From Cypionkella sp. (lineage in GTDB: Bacteria > Pseudomonadota > Alphaproteobacteria > Rhodobacterales > Rhodobacteraceae): a DNA stretch of 64,000 nt. The stretch lies in NCBI GenBank assembly GCA_025458525.1, contig JALOSF010000005.1, positions 1 through 64,000 of the forward strand, read 5' to 3'. Below the pieces are notes generated by a model that was not told the origin of the DNA, made no database searches, and worked only from the letters and a program-made list of their open reading frames with translations. The position numbers and the translations under genes were made by a program. How positions within the stretch are numbered: the first letter of the stretch is position 1; every line of letters starts with the position of its first letter. Shown one piece after another: positions 33,457 to 41,756 of the stretch.

Positions 33457-34950
33457 ATGCGCGACCTGTTGATCCGCAACGGCAACTTACTGCTGTCGGC
33501 CGACCATGAAAACCTCTTGCGGGCCGATGTGCTGATCCGCGACGGGGTGATCGTGCAGATTGCGCCGGAACTGTCCGCCGATGTCGAAACGCTTGATGTT
33601 GCGGGGGATATCGTGATCCCCGGCCTGATCAACGCGCATGTCCATTCGCCGGGAAACTTCATGCGCGGCACACTCGAAGGGCTGCCGCTGGAAGTGTTCA
33701 TGCTGTATGAAGTGCCCCCCCTTGCCTCGGGGCGCGAAGACCCGGCCCGCGTGCGCCTGCGCACCCTGATCGGCGCGGCCGAGATGCTGAAGCTCGGCAT
33801 CACTTCGGTGATGGATGATGCGTTCTTCGTGCCCCTGACGACGCCCGAGGCGATCGATGCCATTGCCGGGGCCTATGACGATATCGGGATTCGCGCGACG
33901 CTGGCGCTGGATCAGCCGATTGTCGTCGAATATGACAAATACCCGTTCCTGAAGGATATTCTGCCGCCCGATCTGCGCCGCACGATGGAGGATGCCCCGC
34001 GAGAGACGGCAGAGGGGATGCTGGCCCATTACGACCATCTGATCCGCGAATGGCATGGGGCAGGGCAGGGGCGGATCGCGGCGGCCGTGTCCTGCTCGGC
34101 CCCGCAGCGCGCAACGCCCGACTATCTGCGCGCGCTGCACGGGCTGTCGCAGACCCATGATCTGCCGTTCTTCTGCCATATCCTTGAGACGAAATTGCAG
34201 CGCGTGCTGGGGATCGAAAAGTTCGGCATGTCCCTGATCCGCTATGTCGATCAGCTTGGCATTCTGGATGAGCGGATGCTGGTCATCCATTCGATCTGGG
34301 TCGATGACGAGGATATCGCGATCCTTGGCGCCTCGGGGGCCAGTGTGGCGCATAACCCGGTGTGCAACCTGCGGCTTGGCAGCGGCGTCATGCCGTTTCG
34401 CAAGCTGCGCGATGCCGGGGTGCCGATCTGCCTTGGCACCGATGAGGCGGTCAGCGACGACAGCCACAATCTGTGGGGCGCGATCAAGACCGCGGGCGTC
34501 GTGCATGCGATCAGCGGCGGCGATTACGCGCGCTGGCCAAAGGCGCAGGAAATCCTCGCCGCCGTCTGGGACGGCGGGCATCGGGCCATGCGGCGCCCGC
34601 AGCGGCTGGGCCGGATCGAAACCGGGGCGGCGGCCGATCTGGCGGTGCTGGATGCAAGGGGGGCTGCGTTCCAGCCCTTGCATGACATCCGCCGCGCGCT
34701 TGTGCTGGCCGAAGCGGGGGCCTCGGTGCGGCACACGGTGGTGGATGGGTTGGTCGTGGTGCGCGACGGGCGCCTGACGCGGATCGACGAAGACCTTTTG
34801 CGCGCGGACCTGCGGCGCCTCGAGCCGCAATTGCGCGCCGAGGCGGTGGCGCTGCGGGCGGGGGCAGAGCAGCTTGAACCCTATTACCGCCAGATCGTGG
34901 CGCGTGCCGCCGCGACCGATGTCGGCTTTTCAAGGTGGGTAGGACAATGA
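33457..34950 (+). CDS. Amidohydrolase (SsnA/AtzA/TrzN-type deaminase group)
   Basis: A 497-residue metal-dependent hydrolase, probably cytosolic. Metal motifs are complete: PGLINAHVHSPGNFMRGTL (His-x-His near residues 60-62), FFCHILETKLQRVL, MLVIHSIWVDDEDIA, SVAHNPVCNLRLGSGVMP and ICLGTDEAVSDDSHNLWGAI with the catalytic Asp. The group removes amino or chloro substituents from ring carbons of purines, pyrimidines, triazines or related compounds; the substrate here is unknown. It starts 7 nt after the shared palindromic ribosome-binding site. The deacetylase gene overlaps its stop by 4 nt. Confidence 0.88.
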   Translation: MRDLLIRNGNLLLSADHENLLRADVLIRDGVIVQIAPELSADVETLDVAGDIVIPGLINAHVHSPGNFMRGTLEGLPLEVFMLYEVPPLASGREDPARVRLRTLIGAAEMLKLGITSVMDDAFFVPLTTPEAIDAIAGAYDDIGIRATLALDQPIVVEYDKYPFLKDILPPDLRRTMEDAPRETAEGMLAHYDHLIREWHGAGQGRIAAAVSCSAPQRATPDYLRALHGLSQTHDLPFFCHILETKLQRVLGIEKFGMSLIRYVDQLGILDERMLVIHSIWVDDEDIAILGASGASVAHNPVCNLRLGSGVMPFRKLRDAGVPICLGTDEAVSDDSHNLWGAIKTAGVVHAISGGDYARWPKAQEILAAVWDGGHRAMRRPQRLGRIETGAAADLAVLDARGAAFQPLHDIRRALVLAEAGASVRHTVVDGLVVVRDGRLTRIDEDLLRADLRRLEPQLRAEAVALRAGAEQLEPYYRQIVARAAATDVGFSRWVGQ

Positions 34951-35840
34951 CCTTGCATCCTGATCGCGATTTTCTGGGCTATGGCGAGGTGCCGCCCCGC
35001 GTGCGCTGGCCGGGGGACAAGGCGGTGGCCGTTTCGCTGGTGCTCAATATCGAAGAAGGCGCCGAATTCGCGCTGTCCTCGGGGGATGCGCGCAACGAGG
35101 CAGTCTATGAGGTGCATCAGGAACTGACCGGCGCGCGCGATCTGTGCATGGAAAGCCATTTCGAATACGGCAGCCGCGCAGGCTATTGGCGCATCATGCG
35201 GGTGCTCGACAGCTTTGGCGTCAAGGTGACGCTGAACCTGTGTGGGCGCACGCTCGAGTCGACCCCGTGGCTTGCGCGGCACGCCGTGGCGCATGGCCAT
35301 GAGATCATGTGCCACGGCTGGCGCTGGGAAGATCAGGCCCATATGCCCGAGGAGGAGGAACGCGCCCTGATCCGCCGCTGCGCGGAAGGGATCGAGGCCG
35401 CGACAGGACAACGCCCGCGCGGTTGGCATGTGCGCAGCTATCCATCGGTCAACACCCGGCGGCTGTTGCAAGAGGAAGGGTTTCTTTACGACTGCAACGC
35501 CTATCACGACGATCTGCCGGTCACGCTGCGCCGGGGCGACCGGCCCTATGTCGTGCTGCCTTATGCCTTTGATACCAACGACATGAACTTTTACAAATCG
35601 CAGCGCTTCGTGCATGGCAGCGATTTCGCCCGCTATTGCAGCGATGCCTTTGACTGGCTGGCGCGCGAGGCGGCAACTGCGCCGCGCATGATGACCATCG
35701 GCCTGCACACCCGCATCCTGGGCCGGCCCGGGCGGATTGCCGGGCTGGAGCAGTTTCTGGCCCATCTGGCGCAGGCGGGAACCGCCTGGGTGGCCCGGCG
35801 CGACCAGATCGCGCAGGTCTGGCTTGATCAGGGGCTTTAG
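34947..35840 (+). CDS. Polysaccharide deacetylase family, PuuE-like, copy 1
   Basis: A 297-residue NodB-fold protein resembling PuuE-type allantoinases. It reads VRWPGDKAVAVSLVLNIEEG near the N-terminus, where a Glu pair replaces the usual Asp-Asp, then KVTLNLCGRTLESTPWLARH, GHEIMCHGWRWEDQ, RPRGWHVRSYPSVNTRRLLQ and YDCNAYHDDLPV. PuuE-type members act on C-N bonds of cyclic amides rather than on polysaccharides. The ATG at 34947 overlaps the previous stop; a GTG at 34935 is the alternative. Its stop codon overlaps that of the convergent paralogue. Confidence 0.85.
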   Translation: MTLHPDRDFLGYGEVPPRVRWPGDKAVAVSLVLNIEEGAEFALSSGDARNEAVYEVHQELTGARDLCMESHFEYGSRAGYWRIMRVLDSFGVKVTLNLCGRTLESTPWLARHAVAHGHEIMCHGWRWEDQAHMPEEEERALIRRCAEGIEAATGQRPRGWHVRSYPSVNTRRLLQEEGFLYDCNAYHDDLPVTLRRGDRPYVVLPYAFDTNDMNFYKSQRFVHGSDFARYCSDAFDWLAREAATAPRMMTIGLHTRILGRPGRIAGLEQFLAHLAQAGTAWVARRDQIAQVWLDQGL

Positions 35841-36718
35841 ACGGCCAGCCCCGGGTCGGCGTGGATCACCTCGGCGATCTGGCCCGGGGTCGTCAGCCAC
35901 ACGCGGTCCATGTGGGCGGCGATATGCGCCAAGGCCCGGCGCAGCGCGCGCAGCCGGAACGGCTGACCCGAGATGAAGGAATGGATCACGATCGGCATCA
36001 CCAGCGGCTGATCCTCGGACGCCTCGAGCATTTCGTCGAACTGGTCGATGATCATCTGGGCAAAGTCGGTCGCGCTGGCCTGTCGCCCGATGATGGTGGA
36101 ACTGTCGTTCACCTCCAGCGCATAGGGGATGCAAAGCAGCTTGCCCGTGGCGGTGTTCAGCCAGACCGGCTGATCGTCCATCCCCAGATCCAGCACATAG
36201 CGATAGCCGGTTTCGTGCAAGAGATCCGGCGTGGCCTGGGTATGGGCCAGCCAAGGGCTTGACCAGCCCGCCGGGGGCGCGCCTTCCTGCCTGCGGATCG
36301 CGTCAGAGACGGCGCGCAGATAGGCGCGCTCCTCCTCGGGGCTGCGTCCGGCAAGGGTATGCGAATTGGTCAGACCATGCGCCACGATCTCGCAGCCATG
36401 GGCGCGGGCGAAATCCACCAGATCGGGGGCATGGTCATAGACTTCGGTGTTGAGCAGCAGCGCCACGGGAAATCCTTCGCGCGTCGCCCGTTCGATCAGC
36501 CGAAAGCCGCCCACACGGTTGCCATAGTCACGCCAGGACACATTGGCATAGTCGGGCTTTGACGCGCCGGGGAACAGATCTTCGGTCAAGCCTTCGCCAA
36601 ATATGTATTCCTCGACGCCAAGCGCAAGATAGACCGCCAGACGCTTGCCCCCCGGCCAGTGATAATCGGGCCGTCGGGTGATCGGGCTGTAATCATAGCG
36701 GGTCTGGCGGGGCAGCAT
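35837..36718 (-). CDS. Polysaccharide deacetylase family, PuuE-like, copy 2
   Basis: A 293-residue NodB-fold protein related to copy 1: YHWPGGKRLAVYLALGVEEY, FPVALLLNTEVYDHAPDLV, GCEIVAHGLTNSHTLAGRS, YRYVLDLGMDDQPVWLNT and MPIVIHSFISGQPFRLRALR. It is the last gene of a minus-strand unit with the SIS protein (10 bp upstream) and the DeoR regulator. Two such enzymes face each other with a 4-nt overlap of stops. A cyclic amide or N-acyl substrate is likely. Confidence 0.85.
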   Translation of the reverse strand: MLPRQTRYDYSPITRRPDYHWPGGKRLAVYLALGVEEYIFGEGLTEDLFPGASKPDYANVSWRDYGNRVGGFRLIERATREGFPVALLLNTEVYDHAPDLVDFARAHGCEIVAHGLTNSHTLAGRSPEEERAYLRAVSDAIRRQEGAPPAGWSSPWLAHTQATPDLLHETGYRYVLDLGMDDQPVWLNTATGKLLCIPYALEVNDSSTIIGRQASATDFAQMIIDQFDEMLEASEDQPLVMPIVIHSFISGQPFRLRALRRALAHIAAHMDRVWLTTPGQIAEVIHADPGLAV

Positions 36719-36728
36719 GATCGCTCTC

Positions 36729-37820
36729 CTATTGCCCGGTGCCCAGCAGCGACCGGCGCGTCAGCTTGCGGCTGACGGCAAAGCGGGCCGCGTCGCTGCG
36801 CAGATGGTCGCGCTTGTTCGGGTCGGTGCCACTGGCAAAGCCAAGATGATAGGCCAGAAGCTGAAGCGCGATGGCTTGCGTGATCCCGGCGGTATCGGCG
36901 GCACCCGGCAGGGCAAGGCGCATGGTCGCGCTTTGAACCGACACCCCTTGGGGTTCGAGCGCAAGGGTCACGACATCCAGATCGGCCAGCGCATCGGCCG
37001 TTGCCTCGGCATAGGCGGCGGTCGCGGCATCGCCCGGCAACAGGACCACAAGCTCCGACAGCTGCATGCTCCAGTATTGGCGATGGGCGAATTCCTCGAT
37101 GTCATCGCTCCAGGCCGGGATTTTCGTGACCTCGACACATTTGGCCGCCGCATAATCCGCCGTCGCCACCGACGCGCCCGCCCCAAGAAAGCGCGCGCCG
37201 CTGATCCGGCTGCCCGTGCGCTGCGCCACATCCTTGCCAAAGGCATCGGCGCGGTTGATCAGGTCGGGCAGGGCGGGCAGAACGGCGGCAAGGCTGTTGG
37301 CAAACCCGGGCCATGCGGTCGGAAAGGCCAGTTGCAGCACGGCAAGTGTCGCGGTGTAACTCGACGTGCCGCACAGGAAGGGCGCGATATCCGGGATGCC
37401 AAGCGAAAAGCGGTTGACCCCCAGCGCGCCAAGCCGACCGCCGCCCTCATTAGTCAGGATGGCGACCGTTGCCCCAGAGGCCATGGCCAGTTGCGCCCCT
37501 TCCAGCGTGCGGTCCACATTGCCCGACATGGAGATCGCCAGCGCGCGGTCGTCCGCACCAAGGCGCGGCGCCACATTCAGCGTGAAATCAAGCCCCGAGG
37601 CCGCCCGTCCAGCCTCGGACCCGGTCAGGGCCGCGCGCGCGGCAAACCACCCGTCGCCCGACCCGAAGACCCAGGCCCGGCCCCCGTTGCCCGGCCGCAG
37701 GCTTTGCGCGGCAAAGCGCGCGATGTCATCCTTGCGGGCCAGAAGATCGGCCAGAACCTGCGGCTGGCGGTGGATGTCGGCCTGCATCGGCGGGATGGCA
37801 AGCGTCGGGCTGTCGGTCAT
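36729..37820 (-). CDS. SIS-domain sugar isomerase/deglycase-like protein, copy 1
   Basis: A 363-residue protein with two SIS domains and no glutaminase domain, similar to AgaS or FrlB-type enzymes that act on phosphosugar amines. SIS 1 includes WVFGSGDGWFAARAALTGSE and LAISMSGNVDRTLEGAQLA; SIS 2 includes GARFLGAGASVATADYAAAK and KIPAWSDDIEEFAHRQYWSM. The start at MTDSPTLAIPP has a GGGAC-type site and lies just after promoter-like AT-rich DNA with a DeoR-type repeat. The first glycine-rich loop shows Gly-Asp where active members usually have Gly-Ser/Thr-Ser, so its activity may differ. Confidence 0.82.
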   Translation of the reverse strand: MTDSPTLAIPPMQADIHRQPQVLADLLARKDDIARFAAQSLRPGNGGRAWVFGSGDGWFAARAALTGSEAGRAASGLDFTLNVAPRLGADDRALAISMSGNVDRTLEGAQLAMASGATVAILTNEGGGRLGALGVNRFSLGIPDIAPFLCGTSSYTATLAVLQLAFPTAWPGFANSLAAVLPALPDLINRADAFGKDVAQRTGSRISGARFLGAGASVATADYAAAKCVEVTKIPAWSDDIEEFAHRQYWSMQLSELVVLLPGDAATAAYAEATADALADLDVVTLALEPQGVSVQSATMRLALPGAADTAGITQAIALQLLAYHLGFASGTDPNKRDHLRSDAARFAVSRKLTRRSLLGTGQ

Positions 37821-37916
37821 GTCGGTCTTGTCCCTTTGCACCGGCAGAGGGCGCCGGATGCTGCGAAAGGTCACGGCATCGCCTGCAAAAGGCAAGAAAA
37901 ATTTGCGATAATTTTG

Positions 37917-37935
37917 CTTTCGATTTCTTTCGAAG
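37917..37935. promoter_or_regulatory. DeoR/AgaR-type operator candidate 1
   Basis: CTTTCGATTTCTTTCGAAG, a tandem TTTCG-type repeat as known for DeoR-family regulators such as AgaR, lies between the DeoR stop and the SIS gene start in AT-rich DNA. A 15-of-19 match is found at 38704-38722. It is probably part of an internal promoter for the SIS and deacetylase genes. Confidence 0.5.
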
Positions 37936-37955
37936 TTAAGATTCTGTAAGATTGC

Positions 37956-38729
37956 CTAGGCAACGAGCACTTCCAGCCCGGCCGCCCGCAAGTCGCGCAG
38001 GATTTCGGCAGAGGTGTTGGAGTCGGTGATCAGCGTATCGACTTGATCCAGCATGGCGATCCGTGCGGTGGCGATATGGCCGATCTTGGTGTGATCGGCC
38101 AGAAACACCACGCGCCCGGCTGCCTTTATCATCGCCTTCTTGATCTCCGCCTCCTCCCAGTTGCCATTGGTGAACCCCTTTACCGGGTCGACCCCGGCGC
38201 AGCTCATGAAGGCGATATCGGCGTTGATTTCCTTAAGGATTAGGTCGCCAAACGGCGAGATCAGCGAGTTCAGGCGTGGGCGCAGCGTGCCGCCGGTGAC
38301 GATCACCGTGGCGCCTGCGTGATCGACAAGTTCAATCGCGACGGGCAATGAATTGGTCACGACGGCAATATCGGTCAGGCTGCGCGGAAAGGCGTTGGCC
38401 AGGGCCGCGACGGTGGACCCGGTGTCCATGATGACCGTTTCGCCATCGCGGATCATCTCGGCCGCAAGCGCGGCAATCGCGTTCTTTTCTGCACTGCGCA
38501 GGGCGGCGTTGATATCGACGGGGCGTTCATAGCGGCTGGGCCGCACCGCGATGGCACCGCCCCGGATCCGGCGCAAAACCTGGCTTTTCTCCAGAAAATG
38601 CAGGTCGGCGCGGATCGTGACGGTCGAGACCATCAGGCTGTCTGCCAGGTCCATCACATCGACCCGCCCCTGCGCCGCAAGCTGAGCCATGATCTGCTGA
38701 TGTCTTTCGGTAGCTTTCAAAGCTGGCAT
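37956..38729 (-). CDS. DeoR-family transcriptional regulator
   Basis: A 257-residue repressor. The N-terminal helix-turn-helix is RHQQIMAQLAAQGRVDVMDL followed by ADSLMVSTVTIRADLHFLEK. The C-terminal sugar-phosphate sensing DeoR domain shows IRGGAIAVRP, IRDGETVIMDTGSTVAALAN, VTNSLPVAIEL, GGTLRPRLNSLISP and VFLADHTKIG. It is divergent from the BtpA-SIS-kinase operon (115 bp) and upstream of the minus-strand SIS gene, so it probably controls both arms in response to a sugar phosphate. Confidence 0.92.
   Translation of the reverse strand: MPALKATERHQQIMAQLAAQGRVDVMDLADSLMVSTVTIRADLHFLEKSQVLRRIRGGAIAVRPSRYERPVDINAALRSAEKNAIAALAAEMIRDGETVIMDTGSTVAALANAFPRSLTDIAVVTNSLPVAIELVDHAGATVIVTGGTLRPRLNSLISPFGDLILKEINADIAFMSCAGVDPVKGFTNGNWEEAEIKKAMIKAAGRVVFLADHTKIGHIATARIAMLDQVDTLITDSNTSAEILRDLRAAGLEVLVA
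38704..38722. promoter_or_regulatory. DeoR/AgaR-type operator candidate 2
   Basis: CTTTCGGTAGCTTTCAAAG matches the site at 37917-37935 at 15 of 19 positions. It lies in the first codons of the DeoR gene, next to the divergent promoter region, where binding could shut off both directions. Because it codes for conserved early residues (LKATER), chance resemblance is possible. Confidence 0.4.
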
Positions 38730-38844
38730 CTGTTAAAAATCCTGTGACTTTGATTCTTGTCTTGCTTGCCGCAGCATAAACGGTTTCTTCCCGCGGCACA
38801 GGCTGCTGGTTCGGCCGTCGCGCTCGGCCATTCCGGAGTGTTCC

Positions 38845-39642
38845 ATGCCCGTCCCTGCCGTGATCGCTGCCCTGCAACTGCCGCCCTTCAAGGGGGGGGC
38901 TGTCCGCCCCTTCTCCTGGTATGAGGATTTTCTGCTCTCCAACGCCCGGATCTTCGTCGAGGCCGGGATCACCGCAATCAAGGTGCAGGACGAAACGCGC
39001 GAGGAAGGCCCCGCCGCGATGCAGACGGTGGCGCGGATGGCGGCCTTGGGCCGCAGTTTCCGGCGCGAATTTCCGGGCACCGCGCTTGGCATCATCGTGC
39101 AGGCGCATGACGCGGTCGGCCCGCTTGCCATCGCCGACGCCTGCGATGCCGATTTCGTGCGGCTCAAGGTCTTTGTCGGCGCTGCGGTGAATGCCGAAGG
39201 GCTGCGCATGGCGCTCAATATCCCCGCGACCCAGTATCGCGCCGCGATTGGCCGGCAGGACATCAAGATTTATGCCGATGTGCATGACCGCACCTGCGTG
39301 CCGCTGGCGGGCATGGCGCCGGAAACGGCGGCGGTCTGGGCGCAGTCGCTTGGCGCGGATGCGGTGATCCTGACCGGCTCGGGCTTTGACGACACCTTGT
39401 CGCGCGTGGCGGCGGCGCGCAAGGCGGGCGTCGTGCGCCCGATCCTGATCGGGGGCGGTGTGACCACGGCCAATATCGGCGCGGCGCTGTCGGCGGCCGA
39501 CGGGGTGATCGTCAGCACCGCGTTGCTGCGCGACGGGGCGGCGCATGACGATTTCGCCCTGTGGGACCGCGAAAAGGTCTTGCGGCTGGTCGAGGCCGCC
39601 CAGACCGCCCGTCACCCTGCCGCCACCGTCATTGCCGACTGA
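38845..39642 (+). CDS. BtpA/SgcQ-family TIM-barrel protein
   Basis: A 265-residue cytosolic protein of the BtpA family (E. coli SgcQ), a (beta/alpha)8 fold of unsettled biochemical role often placed in sugar clusters. Typical segments are VIAALQLPPFKGG, ARIFVEAGITAIKVQDETRE, RREFPGTALGIIVQAHDAVG, YADVHDRTCVPLAGMAPETA, ADAVILTGSGF and RPILIGGGVTTANIG. CGGAG precedes the start. It leads the plus-strand operon with the SIS protein 18 bp downstream. Confidence 0.88.
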   Translation: MPVPAVIAALQLPPFKGGAVRPFSWYEDFLLSNARIFVEAGITAIKVQDETREEGPAAMQTVARMAALGRSFRREFPGTALGIIVQAHDAVGPLAIADACDADFVRLKVFVGAAVNAEGLRMALNIPATQYRAAIGRQDIKIYADVHDRTCVPLAGMAPETAAVWAQSLGADAVILTGSGFDDTLSRVAAARKAGVVRPILIGGGVTTANIGAALSAADGVIVSTALLRDGAAHDDFALWDREKVLRLVEAAQTARHPAATVIAD

Positions 39643-39660
39643 CTGACAAAGGAACCCCGG

Positions 39661-40833
39661 ATGTCTTATGCCGATCTTACCCCGCTGCTGGCCGAGGACT
39701 CTCCTCTGGACGAGGCGCAAAAGGCCCTGATTGCCGAGTTGTTTGCGCGCGAGCAATCGCTGATGGCGGCGCTGCCGACCGATGACCCGCTGGACCCCAA
39801 GCGCCGCAGCCGGGTTGATTTCACCTTGCCCGAGATCCTGGAACAGCCCGATGTGATCCGCGCCACCCTTGGCCGCGAGCGCGCGGCCATTGCCGCCGCT
39901 GCCCGCAGCGTGGCCGCATCAAACCTGCGCCGCATCTGCATGACGGGGTGCGGCGACTCGCTGGCGGTGATGACCGGCGTGCGCAGCCTGCTGGAGGACA
40001 TGACCGGCCTGCCGTGCGAGCCGATCCAGGCGCTCGATCTGGCCTATTACCAGCACCGCCTGCTGGGGCCCGATGTGCTTGTCATCACGCTCAGCTCCAG
40101 CGGCACCACGACACGCACCGTCGAGGCGCTGATGATGGCAAAGGCGCGTGGCGCGCAGGCGCTGGCGCTGAGCAACACGCCCGGCTCTGCCCTGATGACG
40201 CAATCGGACCACCGCCTGACGATCCACGCCCAACGCAAGGGCTGGCCGACGCAAGCCAGCACCGCCGCCATGGCGCTGCTCAGCCAGTTCGCGATCGATA
40301 TCGGTGCGGCGCGCGGGCTTGATGTGTCGGCGCTTCAGGCCGCGCTGGATGCGGTGCCAGATCAGATCGCGCAGGTGATCGCCGATCATCAGGACAGCAT
40401 CGCCGCCATTGCCGAGGCCGAGCGCGACCGCAGCACCTATCTTTTTGCGGGCGGCGGCACGTCCTATGCCGCGGCGCTGTTCGGGGCGGCCAAGGTCAAG
40501 GAATGCACCCCCGATCACGCCATCGCCATTCCGCAAGAGGAATTCCACCACTACAATTCGCAAAAGCTGGGCGATCCCTTGATGCTGATCGCGCCCGCCG
40601 GGCCATCGGTTCCGCGCGCGCATGACACGGCGCAGGAAGGCAAGCGCTGGGGCGGGCAGGTCTATGCCATCGTCACCGGCGACGAGCCGCGCTTTGACGA
40701 TGTGGCCGATGCCGTTCTGCGCCTGCCTGCGGTGCCGGAATCTTTGTCCTCGCTGGTCTATACCATCCCGGTGCAGCTTTATGCCTATCATCTGGCGATG
40801 GCGAAATTCCGTGCGGCGGAAGCCCGGACATGA
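39661..40833 (+). CDS. SIS-domain sugar isomerase/deglycase-like protein, copy 2
   Basis: A 390-residue two-SIS-domain protein without a glutaminase domain, in the GlmS-C/AgaS/FrlB group. Motifs: LEQPDVIRATLGRERAAIAA, RICMTGCGDSLAVMTGVRSL, VITLSSSGTTTRTVEALMMA and YLFAGGGTSYAAALFGAAKV, with EEFHHYNSQKLGDPLMLIAP in the second half. FrlB/FraB-type enzymes split phosphorylated Amadori compounds into sugar phosphate and amine; the adjacent kinase fits that scheme. AAGGA lies 8 nt before ATG. It overlaps the kinase by 4 nt. Confidence 0.85.
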   Translation: MSYADLTPLLAEDSPLDEAQKALIAELFAREQSLMAALPTDDPLDPKRRSRVDFTLPEILEQPDVIRATLGRERAAIAAAARSVAASNLRRICMTGCGDSLAVMTGVRSLLEDMTGLPCEPIQALDLAYYQHRLLGPDVLVITLSSSGTTTRTVEALMMAKARGAQALALSNTPGSALMTQSDHRLTIHAQRKGWPTQASTAAMALLSQFAIDIGAARGLDVSALQAALDAVPDQIAQVIADHQDSIAAIAEAERDRSTYLFAGGGTSYAAALFGAAKVKECTPDHAIAIPQEEFHHYNSQKLGDPLMLIAPAGPSVPRAHDTAQEGKRWGGQVYAIVTGDEPRFDDVADAVLRLPAVPESLSSLVYTIPVQLYAYHLAMAKFRAAEART

Positions 40834-41756
40834 CCGCACCGCGCCTTGTCTGCCTTGGCAATTTCACCATCGATGACGTGGTCTTGCCCGATCTGACCGA
40901 ACGGCCCGGGTGCACCGGCGGGGATGCGCTTTATGCCACGCTTGCCGCGCGGCCCTGGCAACCCGCGACCGAACTCGTCGCGCCGATCGGGTCGGATTTT
41001 CCCGCCTCGATCGCGCAAGCCATGGCGCGCGAAGGGTTGAACGACGCAGGCTTTGCCCGCCGCGACCTGCCCACGCTGCACAACCGGGTGGAATATTTCG
41101 CCGACGGCGGCCGCAAGTGGACCCTGTTTGCCAAAGAGGGGGCGTTTGATGCGCTCTCGCCCCTGCCTGGCGATATTCCGGCCAGCTATCTTCAGGCCGA
41201 CGCCTTCATGATCCTGGCCATGACCCTGTCGGGTCAGCAGCGTCTGGTTGATGATCTGACCGCGCGGCCCGGCAAGCTGGTCGCGCTTGACCCGCAGGAA
41301 GATTACATCCGTGGGAACGAGGCGGCGATCCTTGAGATGATCGCCAAGGTCGATATCTTTTTGCCAAGCGCGGAGGAGGTCGTGCGCCTGCTTGGCACCT
41401 CCGACTGGCTGGCGGCCGCGCGGCGCTTTGCCGCCCTTGGGCCACGACTGGTGGTCATCAAGCTGGGCGAGGACGGCTGTCTGGTGCATGAGGCGGCAAC
41501 AGGGCGCACGACCAGGGTTCCCGCCTATGCGGTGGACCGCGTGGTTGATACCACCGGCGCAGGCGACAGCTTTTGCGGCGCCTTCATGGCCGCCTATCTG
41601 CAAGACCCCGATGCGGTGCGCGCCGCGCGGGCCGGGGCGGTTGCAGCCTCGGTGACGGTGCAGGGCTACGGCGTCGATCCGCTGTTTGCCGCCGATCCGG
41701 CCGAGATGCGGCGCCGGTTTGAAGCCTGGGCGCCGAACTGCCCGCAGATCGCCTAA
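40830..41756 (+). CDS. PfkB-family carbohydrate kinase
   Basis: A 308-residue ribokinase-fold sugar kinase. The N-terminal GNFTIDDVVLPDLTERPGCT and GGDALYATLAA give the substrate-binding part. The C-terminal PfkB signature is VVDTTGAGDSFCGAFMAAYL with the catalytic base Asp246. By analogy with FrlD it may phosphorylate a sugar or glycated amine before cleavage by the coupled SIS protein (inference). Its start overlaps the SIS stop as ATGA; its stop overlaps the stop of the convergent racemase gene. Confidence 0.9.
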   Translation: MTAPRLVCLGNFTIDDVVLPDLTERPGCTGGDALYATLAARPWQPATELVAPIGSDFPASIAQAMAREGLNDAGFARRDLPTLHNRVEYFADGGRKWTLFAKEGAFDALSPLPGDIPASYLQADAFMILAMTLSGQQRLVDDLTARPGKLVALDPQEDYIRGNEAAILEMIAKVDIFLPSAEEVVRLLGTSDWLAAARRFAALGPRLVVIKLGEDGCLVHEAATGRTTRVPAYAVDRVVDTTGAGDSFCGAFMAAYLQDPDAVRAARAGAVAASVTVQGYGVDPLFAADPAEMRRRFEAWAPNCPQIA

